From Powellomyces hirtus (lineage: Eukaryota; Chytridiomycota; Chytridiomycetes; Spizellomycetales; Powellomycetaceae), in NCBI GenBank assembly GCA_025526995.1, contig JAHLKG010000003.1:868001-932000 (forward strand): a DNA stretch of 64,000 nt, given 5' to 3'. The translations under genes were made by a program, and so were the position numbers. The notes below the pieces were generated by a model. The model saw only the letters and a list, made by a program, of their open reading frames with translations. It was not told the DNA's origin and did not search any database. Below are positions 49,375-60,849 of this stretch, piece after piece. Each line of letters opens with the position of its first letter. Positions within the stretch are counted from its first letter, which is position 1.

Positions 49375-50661
49375 CTACTTCACGCAACGGTAAATGGGCC
49401 TTTGGAATCCCTTGGCGTGGTTCTCTGGCGTGCCCAGGTAATCCACGGAGCTAAATCTGACTTCCTCCAGCAGGTATCGTGGAAAGTCCTCGGGCTGCAG
49501 AGTGATGTTTCTCACGTTCTGATCCATTGCGTTCGTAAATGTAACGGTAGATTTGCGGTAAGTTTCCTTTCCCTGGGGCTCCAGAAGCAGACACCCTCCA
49601 GGATTCAGGGAGTGATAGCATCGGTTGAAGAACTTCTTGACGCCGGCGTCGCCGTGATTAATGTGTATCCATTTCGTTATTGAGAATGCGATGATGACAT
49701 CGTATTTGAAGTGAACTGTAGATGGGTTCGGTTCATGGAGCCAGTCTCCGCATCGGAATCTAATATTCTGCGGGAAGGGAGGCGGGGGCGGAGCCGGAAG
49801 TCTAGTGTCGACCCATGTGGCATCTTGCGAAATGTCGATGACTGGGAGAGGCCCAAACAAGTGTGTACAGCTGACTGGGAAGTAATCCAGAATCTTCCTT
49901 CTTTGCGGGGCAGTGACATCTCCGTCCACATCCATGCGGTCCTCCGGGTGGCCTTCATCAGCAGCCTCGGGTTCGACCAGCGAACCACGCATCGCCAATG
50001 CCGCTCTCGCTTTCCGAACCAGCGCTGGATCAATGTCGACGCCTTCCACAAATTTGGGCTGGAAGAGAGAAGCTATACCCAGGGTCACGAGGCCAGCATT
50101 GCACCCCACATCGAGCACCTTTTTACCCATAATCCATGTCTTGTCGATAAAGCGGAGCCGAGCATCAACGCGGCTTCGAACAGCTCGTTTTCCATAGTAG
50201 TTTGGGTAGTTGCCATGCGCAGAAATGGGTCGGGGTTGAAGTTTCTTATTGCCTTTTGAGGCGGCGGTCGACTTGACTTTTGGGACAGTACGGCGATCAC
50301 GGTTGTCCGGAGGTGGATGTGAGTAACCGGAGGGGTGCTTGTCTTTCGCCGCTGACGACATGACTTCTGGCACTGTTTCAACAAAACCATCATCCAAAGG
50401 CGGTTGGGCATGTTCATATTGTGGGACCATCGGACTCCCTATCCCGGCACGGAAGCGGGCAAATTGAATTGCTCTCTGGTCGGTAGGTGGTCGAAATGGG
50501 GCGCGCCGATCAGGATGCGGCCGTCTGGCGCGTCCACGCACATCCTCTTTCAGATGCGCCAGATATGGATTGTCGCCCGGGTCCGTCATAATAAAGGATG
50601 TGTTCGAGAGTGTTGTATTCGTGTGTGCGAAGAAATGCTGTAAACTGTTGTGCATCGACAT
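49375..50661 (-). CDS. Bin3/MePCE-type RNA 5'-phosphate methyltransferase (Bmc1)
   Basis: Caps RNA by methylating the gamma-phosphate. Animal MePCE acts on 7SK, and fission yeast Bmc1 works with telomerase RNA and U6. A single exon gives 428 residues; an internal ATG at 50586 (MTDPGDNPYLAH) is a possible alternative start. The N-terminus is Arg/Pro-rich. The domain begins GNYPNYYGKR, then DARLRFIDKTWIMGKKVLDVGCNAG (SAM motif I), FVEGVDIDPALVRKAR, RFRCGDWL, YDVIIAFSITKWIHINHGD, FFNRCYHSLNPGGCLLLEPQ and the C-terminal FSSVDYLGTP. All these are the Bin3 family marks, including the SITKWIHLN-like catalytic loop. An acidic insert after motif I is local. The RNA target is not knowable here. Confidence 0.93.
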   Translation of the reverse strand: MSMHNSLQHFFAHTNTTLSNTSFIMTDPGDNPYLAHLKEDVRGRARRPHPDRRAPFRPPTDQRAIQFARFRAGIGSPMVPQYEHAQPPLDDGFVETVPEVMSSAAKDKHPSGYSHPPPDNRDRRTVPKVKSTAASKGNKKLQPRPISAHGNYPNYYGKRAVRSRVDARLRFIDKTWIMGKKVLDVGCNAGLVTLGIASLFQPKFVEGVDIDPALVRKARAALAMRGSLVEPEAADEGHPEDRMDVDGDVTAPQRRKILDYFPVSCTHLFGPLPVIDISQDATWVDTRLPAPPPPPFPQNIRFRCGDWLHEPNPSTVHFKYDVIIAFSITKWIHINHGDAGVKKFFNRCYHSLNPGGCLLLEPQGKETYRKSTVTFTNAMDQNVRNITLQPEDFPRYLLEEVRFSSVDYLGTPENHAKGFQRPIYRCVK

Positions 50662-50871
50662 GAAGCGTCAACCAACGACTGCGAAAATGGCGAAAGTCTC
50701 GATCGAGTTTATTACGCAATCTTCATTTACACATCCTGAATCTAGACACGTCTAGAACACGAAAGAAGGAATAATGGCAAACTGGATCTCAAATAATAAT
50801 CGAAAAACTGCCATTCATTGCAGCCTTTCACTACGCAAATTACAACCTCAAGGAATAACACCCATAAAGAA

Positions 50872-52201
50872 ATGTCCATTAGTCAGTCTGAGCTACTTCA
50901 GTGGGGAACCGCTCATTCGACCCCCGGAGCGGTGCCGGCTAACCGGGAGCCCATTGTACGTTTTGTGAACAGAACGCCTTGACAGGAAAAAGTGGCCAGT
51001 TCTAACAGTGCTCTCATGTTGCGTAGGATCCCAAGTGGTTAGAAGTCATTTTGGGGAAGGAGGACTCGGTTCGCATGAGAGGTACCGTTTGCTCACTTTG
51101 AGAGAGCGTGCACTGGACACTGGACGCTAATTGACTGTCACATTTCATAGAATGCATGGAGATCATACAAGACGCTGAAAAATCGGTGCACGAGAAGGAA
51201 GCCGCATTTGACGAATTTGAAATGCTTGTGGAGTCACTGGACAATGCCAATGGTATGGAGCTTCTCTCTTAGTTGACCATGCAGGCGTCTTTGCGCGCAC
51301 CGAAATTAATGATGATCTGCACAAATGTTTAGACTTGCGACCTCTGAAGCTGTGGGCGCCGCTGATCGAAATTGTGTCGACAAGCCCAGAACCAAAGCTG
51401 CGCATGTATGCCGCTTGGGTCATGGGTACTGCTGTGCAGAACAACATCAAGGCTCAGGATGATGTAAGATACCGCTCTGAACTTGGTGGACACCCATGTG
51501 GCGGGCGCTGTTGCTGACGAATGTTCTTTTCCTCACCGTTCGAGTAGTTCATGGCAGCTGGAGGACTTGACCCGATCTTGAAAGTCCTGGCCTCAGACAC
51601 GGATGCCGATGTGCGCGGCAAGGCCCTCCACTGCATCTCCAGTAAGTGTCGTTTCTTTCGAGCTCCTGTGAAACTGGTCTGACAGAGAATTTTTGACCTC
51701 TCGAATCCCCGTAGGTGCCATCCGACAAAACTCCGCCGCCATCGGCGCATTCATGGCGAAAAATGGCGTAGCAGCTCTCGTCTCGGTGGCACTGGATGGC
51801 GAGGCGCGATTGTTGAAACGAGCCATTTTCTTGATTCGTTCGCTGATAGAAGAGGAGGCGCCGGAGGTTGCCGCCAAGGCCGCCCAGGCTGCACAGGAGA
51901 ACAGCGTTCCCGAAATGGCCGCCGATTTGATGATGAGCGAAACTCAGGATACGGATCTGGTGGAAAAGGTAAAAAACACATTCACACATCTTCGAAAGTA
52001 AAAAAGCAACCAGTTAACCCTCCCTGATCTCAAATGTAGTGCCTGGAACTGCTGAGCGTTCTTGCCGTAAAGTACCCAAACACGCTTTCCGCAGAATTAC
52101 GTGAGAGAATCAAGAACGAGCTGATACCGTCGGTCGTCAATGCCGTCAACGATGGCACAATCGCAGAAGACATTCTCGAGCGACTCAAATCAGCAATCTG
52201 A
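50872..52201 (+). CDS. FES1: Hsp70 nucleotide-exchange factor Fes1/HspBP1
   Basis: A cytosolic armadillo-repeat protein that releases ADP from Hsp70. Seven exons (50872-50955, 51027-51081, 51151-51252, 51333-51463, 51548-51641, 51715-51968, 52040-52201) join to 293 residues, the normal size. Order: ELLQWGTAHST..GAVP, DPKWLEVILGKEDSVRMRECMEII, the helical hairpins FDEFEMLVESLDNAND, LWAPLIEIVST.EPKLRMYAAWVMGTAVQNN, FMAAGGLDPILKVLASD and the following ARM repeats to VNDGTIAEDILERLK. The first of these is the flexible release-domain region found in Fes1. All splice phases agree. Confidence 0.93.
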
Positions 52202-52389
52202 AATCATCTTTACTGCAATCGACAGCTGTAGTATTCTCATCTGTACATAGTGACACTCTAGAACTATCATTTATATGCTTCCAATATGGTATTACGCCGC
52301 CCAATGGCTATGATGAAAGTCCTGCAGATTCCTCTAGTCTGAGCCTTCCGTGGCCAGATCTTTCCACTATGTACAGATTGGATATGTTT

Positions 52390-54507
52390 CTACAAAGCGT
52401 CTGCATGGTCGTCACCTTCCGTTGCCCCTTTTGGTCCCACATAATCACCACATTCAGAGGCACGGCTTGTCGGCGACGACTGCATAAGCGCTGGAAGCGG
52501 CGTTTCATGGCGCACTGGTCTGTCTGCAGCGCTCGTAACCGAACTATTGGATGGGTTACTGTGTGGTGACGGCGAGCTGGGGGCATCTTCTGAGGGGTGG
52601 TTTCGAGGAATTGGCGATGCACTATCGGTTCCGACAGATGGTGTCGGTGTACCCCACGCTGTCCGGCTACTCGATGGCGTGGAAGCCGCCGCTGGCTTCT
52701 GCCAGTGTCGTTCCACAGCAGTTCCGTAGTTGCCAAACAGCTCTTCGCCAGGCTGTATGTCTTTTGTGGACACGCAGAGAATCTGATTAACAAAGTGCCC
52801 CTCCCAGAAGGTCATGCTCACGCGCGAGGCGTCTTCGTTCATGAAGTGGAAAGGGCAATAGAATTGCGGATTGTCGACGGGGTATGGTTGGCCAGAATCA
52901 TCTGTTGCGTCGATCACGGTAAGACGATAGCGATGCTGAAGGGAGCGAAATAGTATAAGAACAACCGATCACAGATGAGGATGGGATGAGAACCCATTTT
53001 GGAAAAGGAAGAGCACGTACCGCATAATGTCCAGCAATTCCCAGATTGCCTTTCAAGGAATCAAATTCGTCTTCCGTCATCGGTACTCCAAAGTAAAATC
53101 CTATGATTGTCCACGCTGGTATGAAACGTTTGGCAAACATGCCGCGGCCAGCATTTGGGATCTAGATACCAACAGAAGAAAAGGATATGTAAACCCCAGT
53201 TGTCTGGCATCAACCATCGGGATGTTAACAAATGGACTCACGGTTGATTCTTTCACTTCCAGAATATCTCGCAAAGATGTCGGAATATCATCATCTGGCG
53301 CGGGTTCAAAGACTAGTGCCGCATCTTTCACTTCTGCCAAGCGGATGGCCTGCGACTGTTCCATGACCATTCTGGCTTTGACTTCTCTGGCATCCGGCAC
53401 AGGTCCAGTAGCAAAATGCTTGGTATCTTCAATTTTGATCTCTTGTGACAGTTCCTCTTTGATTTTTTTGGGTGCATGTTGCGTGCTGTTTTCCTTCTCA
53501 TCTTCGCGCTTCCGTTTCGGGCTGCAACCTTCCTGGGGCTCTTCCTTGGCCACACTATCGGTGTCCAGCATTTCGCTGGCCGATATTGGTGGCGGCTCTT
53601 TACAATCCACTGCACTGCCTTGTACAGGTGACGATGGCAGTGCCGGGGACGGAATAGGGGCCTTCTTTCTCAGGGTCATCTCGTATTCCCGTCTCCTTTT
53701 ACTGAAGAGGTAAGGCCAATCTTGCTTGATCAGCGTATCCAGCCATTTGTTGTATTGTTCCAAGGCGGTGTCGAAGTTCCCAGGCTCGTAACCAAGTTTG
53801 AAATGAACATGCTTCTTGCCCTCCGGAATGAAGGAGACAAAGAGCTTGTCACGATTCTCTGTTAGAATTCCACTGGCTGTGTTTTGAGGAGTCTGAAATG
53901 CGGTCGGTGAGTGTCTAATGCATATTAACAAGGCGTTCGATGCAAACAGCCCACTGAGGCGTGTCTCGTCACTTACTTTTCCACCAAATAGTTGGGGCAG
54001 CCCTCTATCTCGAGATATTTCCCTGTCCAACTGCAGGGCCATGGGTATGAGAATGTTGCGAGGGATCGGTTTTCCAGCTTTTCTGAGCGCCAAGAACATG
54101 AGATATGTCTGGTTGTACCAACGAGGCTTTTCTGGTCCGTTGGGATTCTGTGAGTTTGCTTTGTAGTTGTATCTGGGTTTGCGAACGTCCTTGCCCTCGG
54201 ATATCCGGGTGCGATTTCGGGTCATCCGTCCTGGGGTTTCGAAATCGGCTATTGTGATTCCGGACGGAGAGACGACCACCCCTTGCGTATCTTGCGTTGA
54301 CGGCGTGGAGGGAGCAGAGATAACAGCATCCTTGCCTTTGCTGGAGGGAGTGCCAGGGGCGGAGTCTGCCGAAGAGCTGCCTGCAGTCTTCCGCCCTCGA
54401 TTCCCGGTACGTGCCTTTCCCGCAGCCCCTTTCGTCTTTTTACCGGCAGACCTGGGTGGTGATTCTACCGCTTCAGTTGGAGGTGTATTTGGCGTAGAAG
54501 GTTCCAT
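52390..54507 (-). CDS. SET-domain protein with degenerate catalytic motif
   Basis: Four exons (54507-53977, 53892-53242, 53161-53021, 52935-52390) give 622 residues. The N-terminal 110 residues are Ser/Thr/Pro/Lys-rich. A middle domain (KPRWYNQTYLMFLALRKAGKPIPRNIL, KKHVHFKLGYEPGNFDTA) is followed by an acidic/basic stretch with KRKRED and PKKIKEE, possibly a nuclear localisation signal. The SET part starts NAGRGMFAKRFIPAWTIIGFYFG, continues through FYCPFHFMNEDASRVS and closes GEELFGNYG. The position usually reading NHSC/NHxC is NEDA here, so the substrate-binding histidine is lost. The C-terminal 100 residues are disordered. It may be a divergent or inactive lysine methyltransferase. Target unknown. 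Confidence 0.85.
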
Positions 54508-55325
54508 AACAGTGACTGGTCATAAACAGGAATTCTGTTTCCCGTGGATATTCGTCTGACTACGGAGCTGGGAGAGAATTGCAATGAAGAAGACTTGACA
54601 ATAAGCCGTTGGCGCTGTGGCCTTTCGGATGTTTCTTTGACAGAATTGATCGATCTATAAGCGGCCTCCTTCACAGAACGTGGGAAATCGAATGGAAACA
54701 ATGGTTGGGCGAATGGAATGTCAAATGACATGTGCTCAGCTACTTTGTCTGTGGGGGGAAATGCGAATGTTTGAAGGTCCGTGGGCTATATTTAGAAGGC
54801 GCACCTTCTCTGCACGTGACTGTAAGGCGCCTCTCTTCGGACTTTCGGACACTGCCCCAGTGAAAGCGCGGAATACACGGAGCCTGCCAGTGGCTGCGCA
54901 ATTCACGGGAAATGAAACAAACGCGAAGATCGAAGCGGCGCGGCTGAGTTCGCATTCGATCCAGAGGGCGCCACATGGGAGTGGACATAAATAGATTCGT
55001 ATGACCTTGTGTGACCGGTTCTGGTGTGCCACTACCCTGATCTATGAGAGTTCGACAGTTCCAGAAGTTACTGCAATTTCTTTCCTTTTGCCATTGGTTC
55101 TGCATGCATCCCTTTCAGTAACAAATGTTCTTCGACAAACTATAAGCGCTCCACGATATTCATACGAATTCGGTCTGTCTGATTCCATACTCAATCTCGT
55201 TCGTTTCCTGAGAGCGCCCGACGATCCCTCCAGTTTTTTTCCTTTTCCGCTTCGAGCAAAATTTCTCGTTAAAGCCGACGCAACAGCCCTGCGGTACTGC
55301 ACAAAGTCCATCAAAGTCCACAGCA
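54508..55325. promoter_or_regulatory. Divergent intergenic region
   Basis: About 820 bp lie between the SET gene and the cyclin gene, transcribed apart. Long open frames on both strands (for example 55001-55522 +) overlap each other and the cyclin exon and have no motifs. They are judged noncoding. Confidence 0.4.
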
Positions 55326-56188
55326 ATGAAGGGGCCAGGGGACGCACCGCCCGCAGCGCCCTCTTCCACCACCGACCAAGTCAACCAGGCCAACATCCCA
55401 GCCATCGATCCTGCTCCACTGCTCAAACAACTCGTACCGCATCTGTTCCAAACATGCGATACGGCCATCATATCACAGCTCGTGACGGAAATGATCTCCC
55501 GACTGATATCCCACAACGATAGAATACCCCTGACATCAGCCACCGTCACCCGCTTCCACTCGCGAGCACCGCCTGGGTATGCGCTGACGAGCACCCACCC
55601 ACCTACACTCTAGTGACCTAACGCTCTCCGTGTCGTGGGGTTTCTGATTAGAATCAAACTGGACGACTACTTGCGGCGGATCGTGAAATTTGCATCAGTC
55701 GAGCCTTCTGTCGTTATTCTGCTACTTGTTTACATAGACAGAATATGCGAAATTAACCCAACCTTCACAATATCAAGTCTGACCGTTCATAGGTTCGTTG
55801 CTTTTGGTGTACTTTATGCGTTAGTTGATGAGGGTTGACCCACTGACACGTATTGTTTTAGATTTATTATTGCTGCGGTCACAGCGGGGAGTAAAGCGCT
55901 ATCAGATATCTATTGTACAAATACTTACTACGCAAGGGTATACGCGACCATTATGCTTTTTTGTCTGCCGGTTCCGTATCTAATCTGCGTTTCGTCTAGG
56001 TGGGTGGCATATCTCTGCAAGAGCTGAATCTGATGGAAATGGAATTTTGCAAGATGATAGGGTGGAAGCTGTCATGTTCCATCATCCTTCTCCAGCAATA
56101 CTACGCAAATCTCGTCCGAACAAGCCCACTTTATGTTCTGGCGCCGCCGCCACAACAACAACTGCAGATCCAGCAAGCACAGCAATAA
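55326..56188 (+). CDS. Pho80-type cyclin (PCL family)
   Basis: Partner of a Pho85/CDK5-class kinase. Four exons (55326-55576, 55652-55792, 55862-55937, 56000-56188) give 218 residues. The single cyclin domain is recognisable: IPLTSATVTRFHSRAPPGIKLDDYLRRIVKF, EPSVVILLLVYIDRICE, FTISSLTVHRFIIAAVTAGSKALSDIYC, and VGGISLQELNLMEMEFCKMIGWKL, which is the classic signature of Pho80-like cyclins. The tail is short and Gln/Pro-rich. In yeasts such cyclins control phosphate response, glycogen or polarity; which of these applies cannot be told. An SPX gene begins about 8 kb away. Confidence 0.92.
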
Positions 56189-56444
56189 CGACCATCCCGC
56201 GAATTCCCGGAATAGTCGGGCTTGTAGCCCGCGTTCGGATATACCCAAATCTCGTCACTTTCTTCAGGGAAAGTATGGACTTCCCGACCCTCCATGTCGA
56301 CATAGCTATTTATTGTTTTTCACTCTGTCTACTTTGCGTATATATGTACATAGTGGGGCCATGCACGCCCCAATCATCCAATCTCCATCACCCTATGCTA
56401 CAACCCCCTTCACCCTTCTCGAGACTATTTATTTTACTGAATAC

Positions 56445-59400
56445 TCAACAGCGCTCAAAAACGCGATACAGATCAGGCAGATTGGCCAATTGCACAATGG
56501 ATCCGGTTTCGGTCATAGAGCGCGGCGCGGAAAACTGCTGCGTTTTGAGCGCGGGAAATATGACGTGTTCGACAGTCCAACGATACTCGGCTGTTGCTTT
56601 GGAAATGGGAGCCGATCTGCTGCTCGTTGGCGTGCATGGACGGCTGGTTGGGTCCGAGTCAACAAGTGGTGGATTTGAGGAAGGCGGTGGTTCCACAGCA
56701 TAGAATATAGCCAGTTCCTTGCAGAAAGTTGCAAAACACTCCTTTTCGCTTTCCCAGTTGACCTTTGAAAAAGAACCCAGATGATGAGTATACGTCCCTC
56801 CATCGCTCGAGCGTCACCCAGAATAAATGACTCCTACCTGGCTGCTGAGCCGGAGCAAGAAGAGCGGCAGCTTGTCCATCGGGGGAACGTAGCCCCTCAG
56901 TATAACCGGCAGGGTCAATAGCTCGCCTTTCCGATTCACCGTAACTGAAAAGTATTCCTGGAGCATGTCGCTTCTGTCTACCAATAGTTGGCAGCATTTC
57001 TGATCCAACAGAAAAATTCGGGATGAGAACATTCTTATAGCAGAGGGCAGAGTACATTGACGGCATTACCTTTGCGATGTGCTCCTTTGACATGATGTTG
57101 TCGCCCCAAGCTTCCATGTCTTCGTCGTCGAGCGCCATTAGGACCAGCTCGCTCACCGATGCAGGTTTTGCCAGATGAAGATACCCAAAATTTGAAAAGC
57201 CAAGCAATGCCAGTTGGTAGAACAACTCCTCGCTACGTGCGCCAAAGCCTGTCTCAGCCACCATGTCTCAAGATTGGAGCCGCGAGGTGAAGGAGCATAC
57301 CTCCAATTCTCATAGTTCACCATGTAGAGTTTTGTTTGAAACTGGATCAATGCCAGCGTGTCATCAACAAAGCCCACAAATGTGTGTCCGGCAAACACGT
57401 CCGAGAGCCCTGTACAATATTGGGGTTAGGTTCCATGGGAAATCACATCCTGTGCTACATAATAACACACACCTCGATGCCGAGCTTCTTGTACCGCATC
57501 TCGCAACTCTAATACGCTTGTCAGTTTCACTGTGACTCGCTGTCGCGTGGCAGCAGCTTTTGGTACACGGGGACGCGCCGGAGGGCGGATAGTGTCCACT
57601 TCCATTGTAGATTCCTCGTCATCATCACCTCGATCGGTTCCATCAGATCGTCGAGGGAGGGGAGCAGCGCTGCTGGGGTCTCCTGAAGCCATATCCACGT
57701 CGTCGATTGTGAGGACGCCATCTGGAGAATCCTGGCCTCCCGTCCTCAACGCATCGTTTGCTTCATCCGCTTCGATTCTCATTCGCTTGCGCGGAATGTC
57801 CTGTTGTCCCATGTCCGAAGATGGACTCGACGGCACAAGAGGTGAAGAGGCGATATTTGTGATAAATGCGTCCAACGTTCTGCTGCGGCTATCCGTGCGC
57901 ACGAGCTTATGTTCGGGAGCTTTTCCTAAATGCGCTGTTGTCATTTCTTCATTTTTTTTTTGGCGCGTACAGAAGCTTTATGAACACTCACCTGATTTGG
58001 CTTTTGCCGCGATCGACTCCGATGGGACGCCCGAGGCTCCCGGCAAGAACGACTGCAGTCAAGCATGGTCAATTGCCGCAACTCTGCAGCTGATCGTATT
58101 TCAGAAGTTACCTGAGTGTAGAACGTCCGTGATTGATTTGCATCTGCGAGCCGTTGTTGCAGGGCACCGCATATGTTTTCGATTATTTTGTCTTCATACA
58201 AGAAGTGAACCTATGACAATATGTAAGAATCTCTGCTTCCCCATAGCTGCTGTCCCAGGGACAAGATGGATGGCTTCTTCGCACCTCTCGCTTGGTTGGG
58301 TGGACATTCACGTCCACATTCTGAGGCTTGATCTCAACGCTCAGGTATACAAAAGGATGGGTTCCGCGCGGCAGGTATTCTGTATAAACCGCTTCAATTG
58401 CTCGTTTGAGGTTTGCACTATCAACTGACCGATCTATCTCAAACAAGAGGAAGGTGAGACCACATTTTAATTGCAACAGCTGGCAATCTTAGTAACAATC
58501 CCGTCGCTTACGGTTGATGAAGAGAAGAAAAGCCATCTTTTTCGTATTGAAGTTGGCATTCGAGATGTATCCTTCGAGCTTGAACTCGTATCGGTCATCA
58601 TCGTGCTGAACGTCCAGAAGCTCTTTGGCGATGGCAGCTCCATACACGTATCGAATGTTGTCCAAAGTGCGAGCCGCAGATGCAGTGTGAACGTCAGCGG
58701 TATTTGCCCCTTGCTTGAATGACAATATCCAACATCAGCATCAGCAACAAGACCTCACATCTGGCATACCAACAACCCACTTTCTTGCAAGTAAAGCTGG
58801 TTTTGCTATTGTGAATGGCATACTTGTGGACAACGTCTAGTATGCGGTTGTACTCTTCACTGGCGCTTTTCAAAGCTTTGCGGCGCGTGGTGACATTGTA
58901 AAACAAATCCTCTACCTGCATGACCCCATTCAAAAGTTGATCAATGTCATGGGCAATAGTGCACGTATGATTGTAGCCAAACGTACGACGATCTGTGTCC
59001 CCTTGTTTCCAGCACACGGTTTTGGATCTGCACTCATTCCAGGCTTCGGAGGCTTGAGCTTGCCATCTGAGTAGCAAGCTCTGCAAAGGTCACGGTCAGT
59101 GGGATCCCCAATGGGTCTCTGATTACAGTGCCCTTCGCCCACCTCCAAGCACATGGTGAGCTCTCCTGCTTCGTTGTGATGGTGACATGCGCGACGTGAC
59201 TGATGCTGGCCAATGCCTCCCCTCGGAATCCATACGTGGCAATCTGTTGCAGATCCTCGAACTGTTTCAGCTTGGAAGTAGCGAATCGCTCGCACACCAT
59301 GGACATGTCATCCTTATGAATGCCTTGACCATTGTCTTGAATCTGCGTGTTGGGTTTGGCAATCAATTTTCAGCGCCATATGGCTTGTCCGCCGATTGAC

Positions 59401-59756
59401 TTGCAGTACCTGCAGGAGTTTCAGTCCACCGTCTTTGACGGTTATCTGGATGGACGTGGCACCAGCGTCAAGGCAATTCTCAATCATTTCTTTCAGCGCG
59501 TTGGCAGGTCGGTGAATGATCTGGGACGCACGGGAACGGAATCCATCAGATCACCGCCAAATCCACAAAGTAGCAGGTCGCCCCCCCACTCGAGAGTATG
59601 TGATTGCTCAAACAATGATACCTCTCCGGCAGCGATGCGATTAATGACGGCCTCGTTCAGCCGTTTGATTCGACCGGGGGGGTTGTCCACCGGCGGATCC
59701 TCATCTGCAGCATAATGTCAACCAAGTCAGGAATCCAGGCAACCACTGCCATTCAT
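56445..59756 (-). CDS. MLH1: DNA mismatch repair protein MLH1
   Basis: The MutL homologue common to MutL-alpha heterodimers; a GHKL ATPase that couples mismatch recognition to strand incision. Many exons. N-terminal ATPase motifs: [28 protein letters not shown] (motif I), IQDNGQGI (II), [15 protein letters not shown] (III) and [13 protein letters not shown] spliced [13 protein letters not shown] follows. The linker contains [12 protein letters not shown]. The C-terminal domain has [22 protein letters not shown] and [19 protein letters not shown], and ends in the diagnostic FERC. The first firm coding base is 59704. A 13-nt first exon (59756-59744) across a 39-nt intron restores a Met start in phase (MNGSDEDPP), but that intron is very short. 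Not every inner splice was fixed. Confidence 0.92.
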
Positions 59757-60849
59757 GGCATTGCTTTGGAGGATATAACAAACCCTGATCTCCTGCGTGC
59801 ATTTATTTACACGGCAGTATTTCCAATCACCGTTACGAACTGCAAAGCACTCGCAGCACTTTCTGTTCATGAAGGTCACGAAAGATGACTCATGCGAGTG
59901 TGGCAAGTGTGGCGTAAATCCTACATCTGGTAGTACTGAATATGGGATAGGGCCCAGACCGATGGGATGGGGCATTGGAATGGACATTGGAATGATGGAT
60001 GCTTTCTGTCATCACCCCACAATGCGCCTCAGCGAGGGATCTGGGCGTAGGGAAGAACAGGGGGGCAGGTGACGAGGGCGCGTGTGCGATCTTTTGCTTT
60101 TGATGAGTGGAATGGGGGATCCTTTTTGACACATGGCCCACCCAAATCTGCGCGTGTCAATCAATCACATCACGGGCGTCACGCGCGCAGGGGGGAGTCT
60201 TGAGAAGCGCCAACCTTTGACGAAACACATGGCCCCAGTGGAGGGAGAGACGCCGACGGTGTTTCACAGCGATGAAACAGTTCGCTACCCCCGCCCTTTT
60301 TGCACGCTCAGACTCATTCCCACGGTCCTGGGCCCCTCGTTTGGCGGCGCACAGCAGCACATGCCAAGGTCTGCCTAGAATGGAAGTCAATCAGGAGGGC
60401 TATCTATTATGGATGGACTGACTGGACTGGATGAATGGATGACGCGAGGGTGACTCTTTAACTTGAACAGTTGACTTGGACTTTCACTTCAACCCGTCAC
60501 GCGCTTTCGATCCTTTCTATTTATATCTCGCGAGACTGACAAACTCCCTCGTGTGCTCGCGGCTCCGAATCGAACGCACTTTTGTTTACCTTCTGGTTTT
60601 ACACATATATCATATTACTATACATACGGCTCCGTGCTGCAACATACCCCGCTCGTCGTCTCTTATTATCATCTCCCTCTTCATCTGCAAGTGTCTTTAT
60701 ACAACAACCCCCGCACGCAACGCACTCCAATTTATTCTTGCCGTCCGTCGCACGTCGTTTTCATTCTGCTTGGAACATTACATTCCCGGCCAATTTTTGA
60801 CCCCTACCCTATTTCACAACTGGATTATCCACCGCTTACTCCGTCCGAA
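59757..60849. promoter_or_regulatory. Divergent intergenic region
   Basis: About 1.1 kb lie between MLH1 and the lipase. A TATTTATATC element sits at about 60519-60528, roughly 320 bp before the lipase ATG. A GATGGATGAATGGATGA-like short repeat lies near 60411-60440. No further gene seen. Confidence 0.4.

Noticed and set aside
55001..55522. 173-residue + frame before the cyclin
   Set aside because: Overlaps cyclin exon 1 in another frame, and an equally long antisense frame exists; no motif.
60553..60849. N-terminal extension of the lipase frame
   Set aside because: It has no ATG, low complexity and lies in the presumed 5' UTR or promoter.
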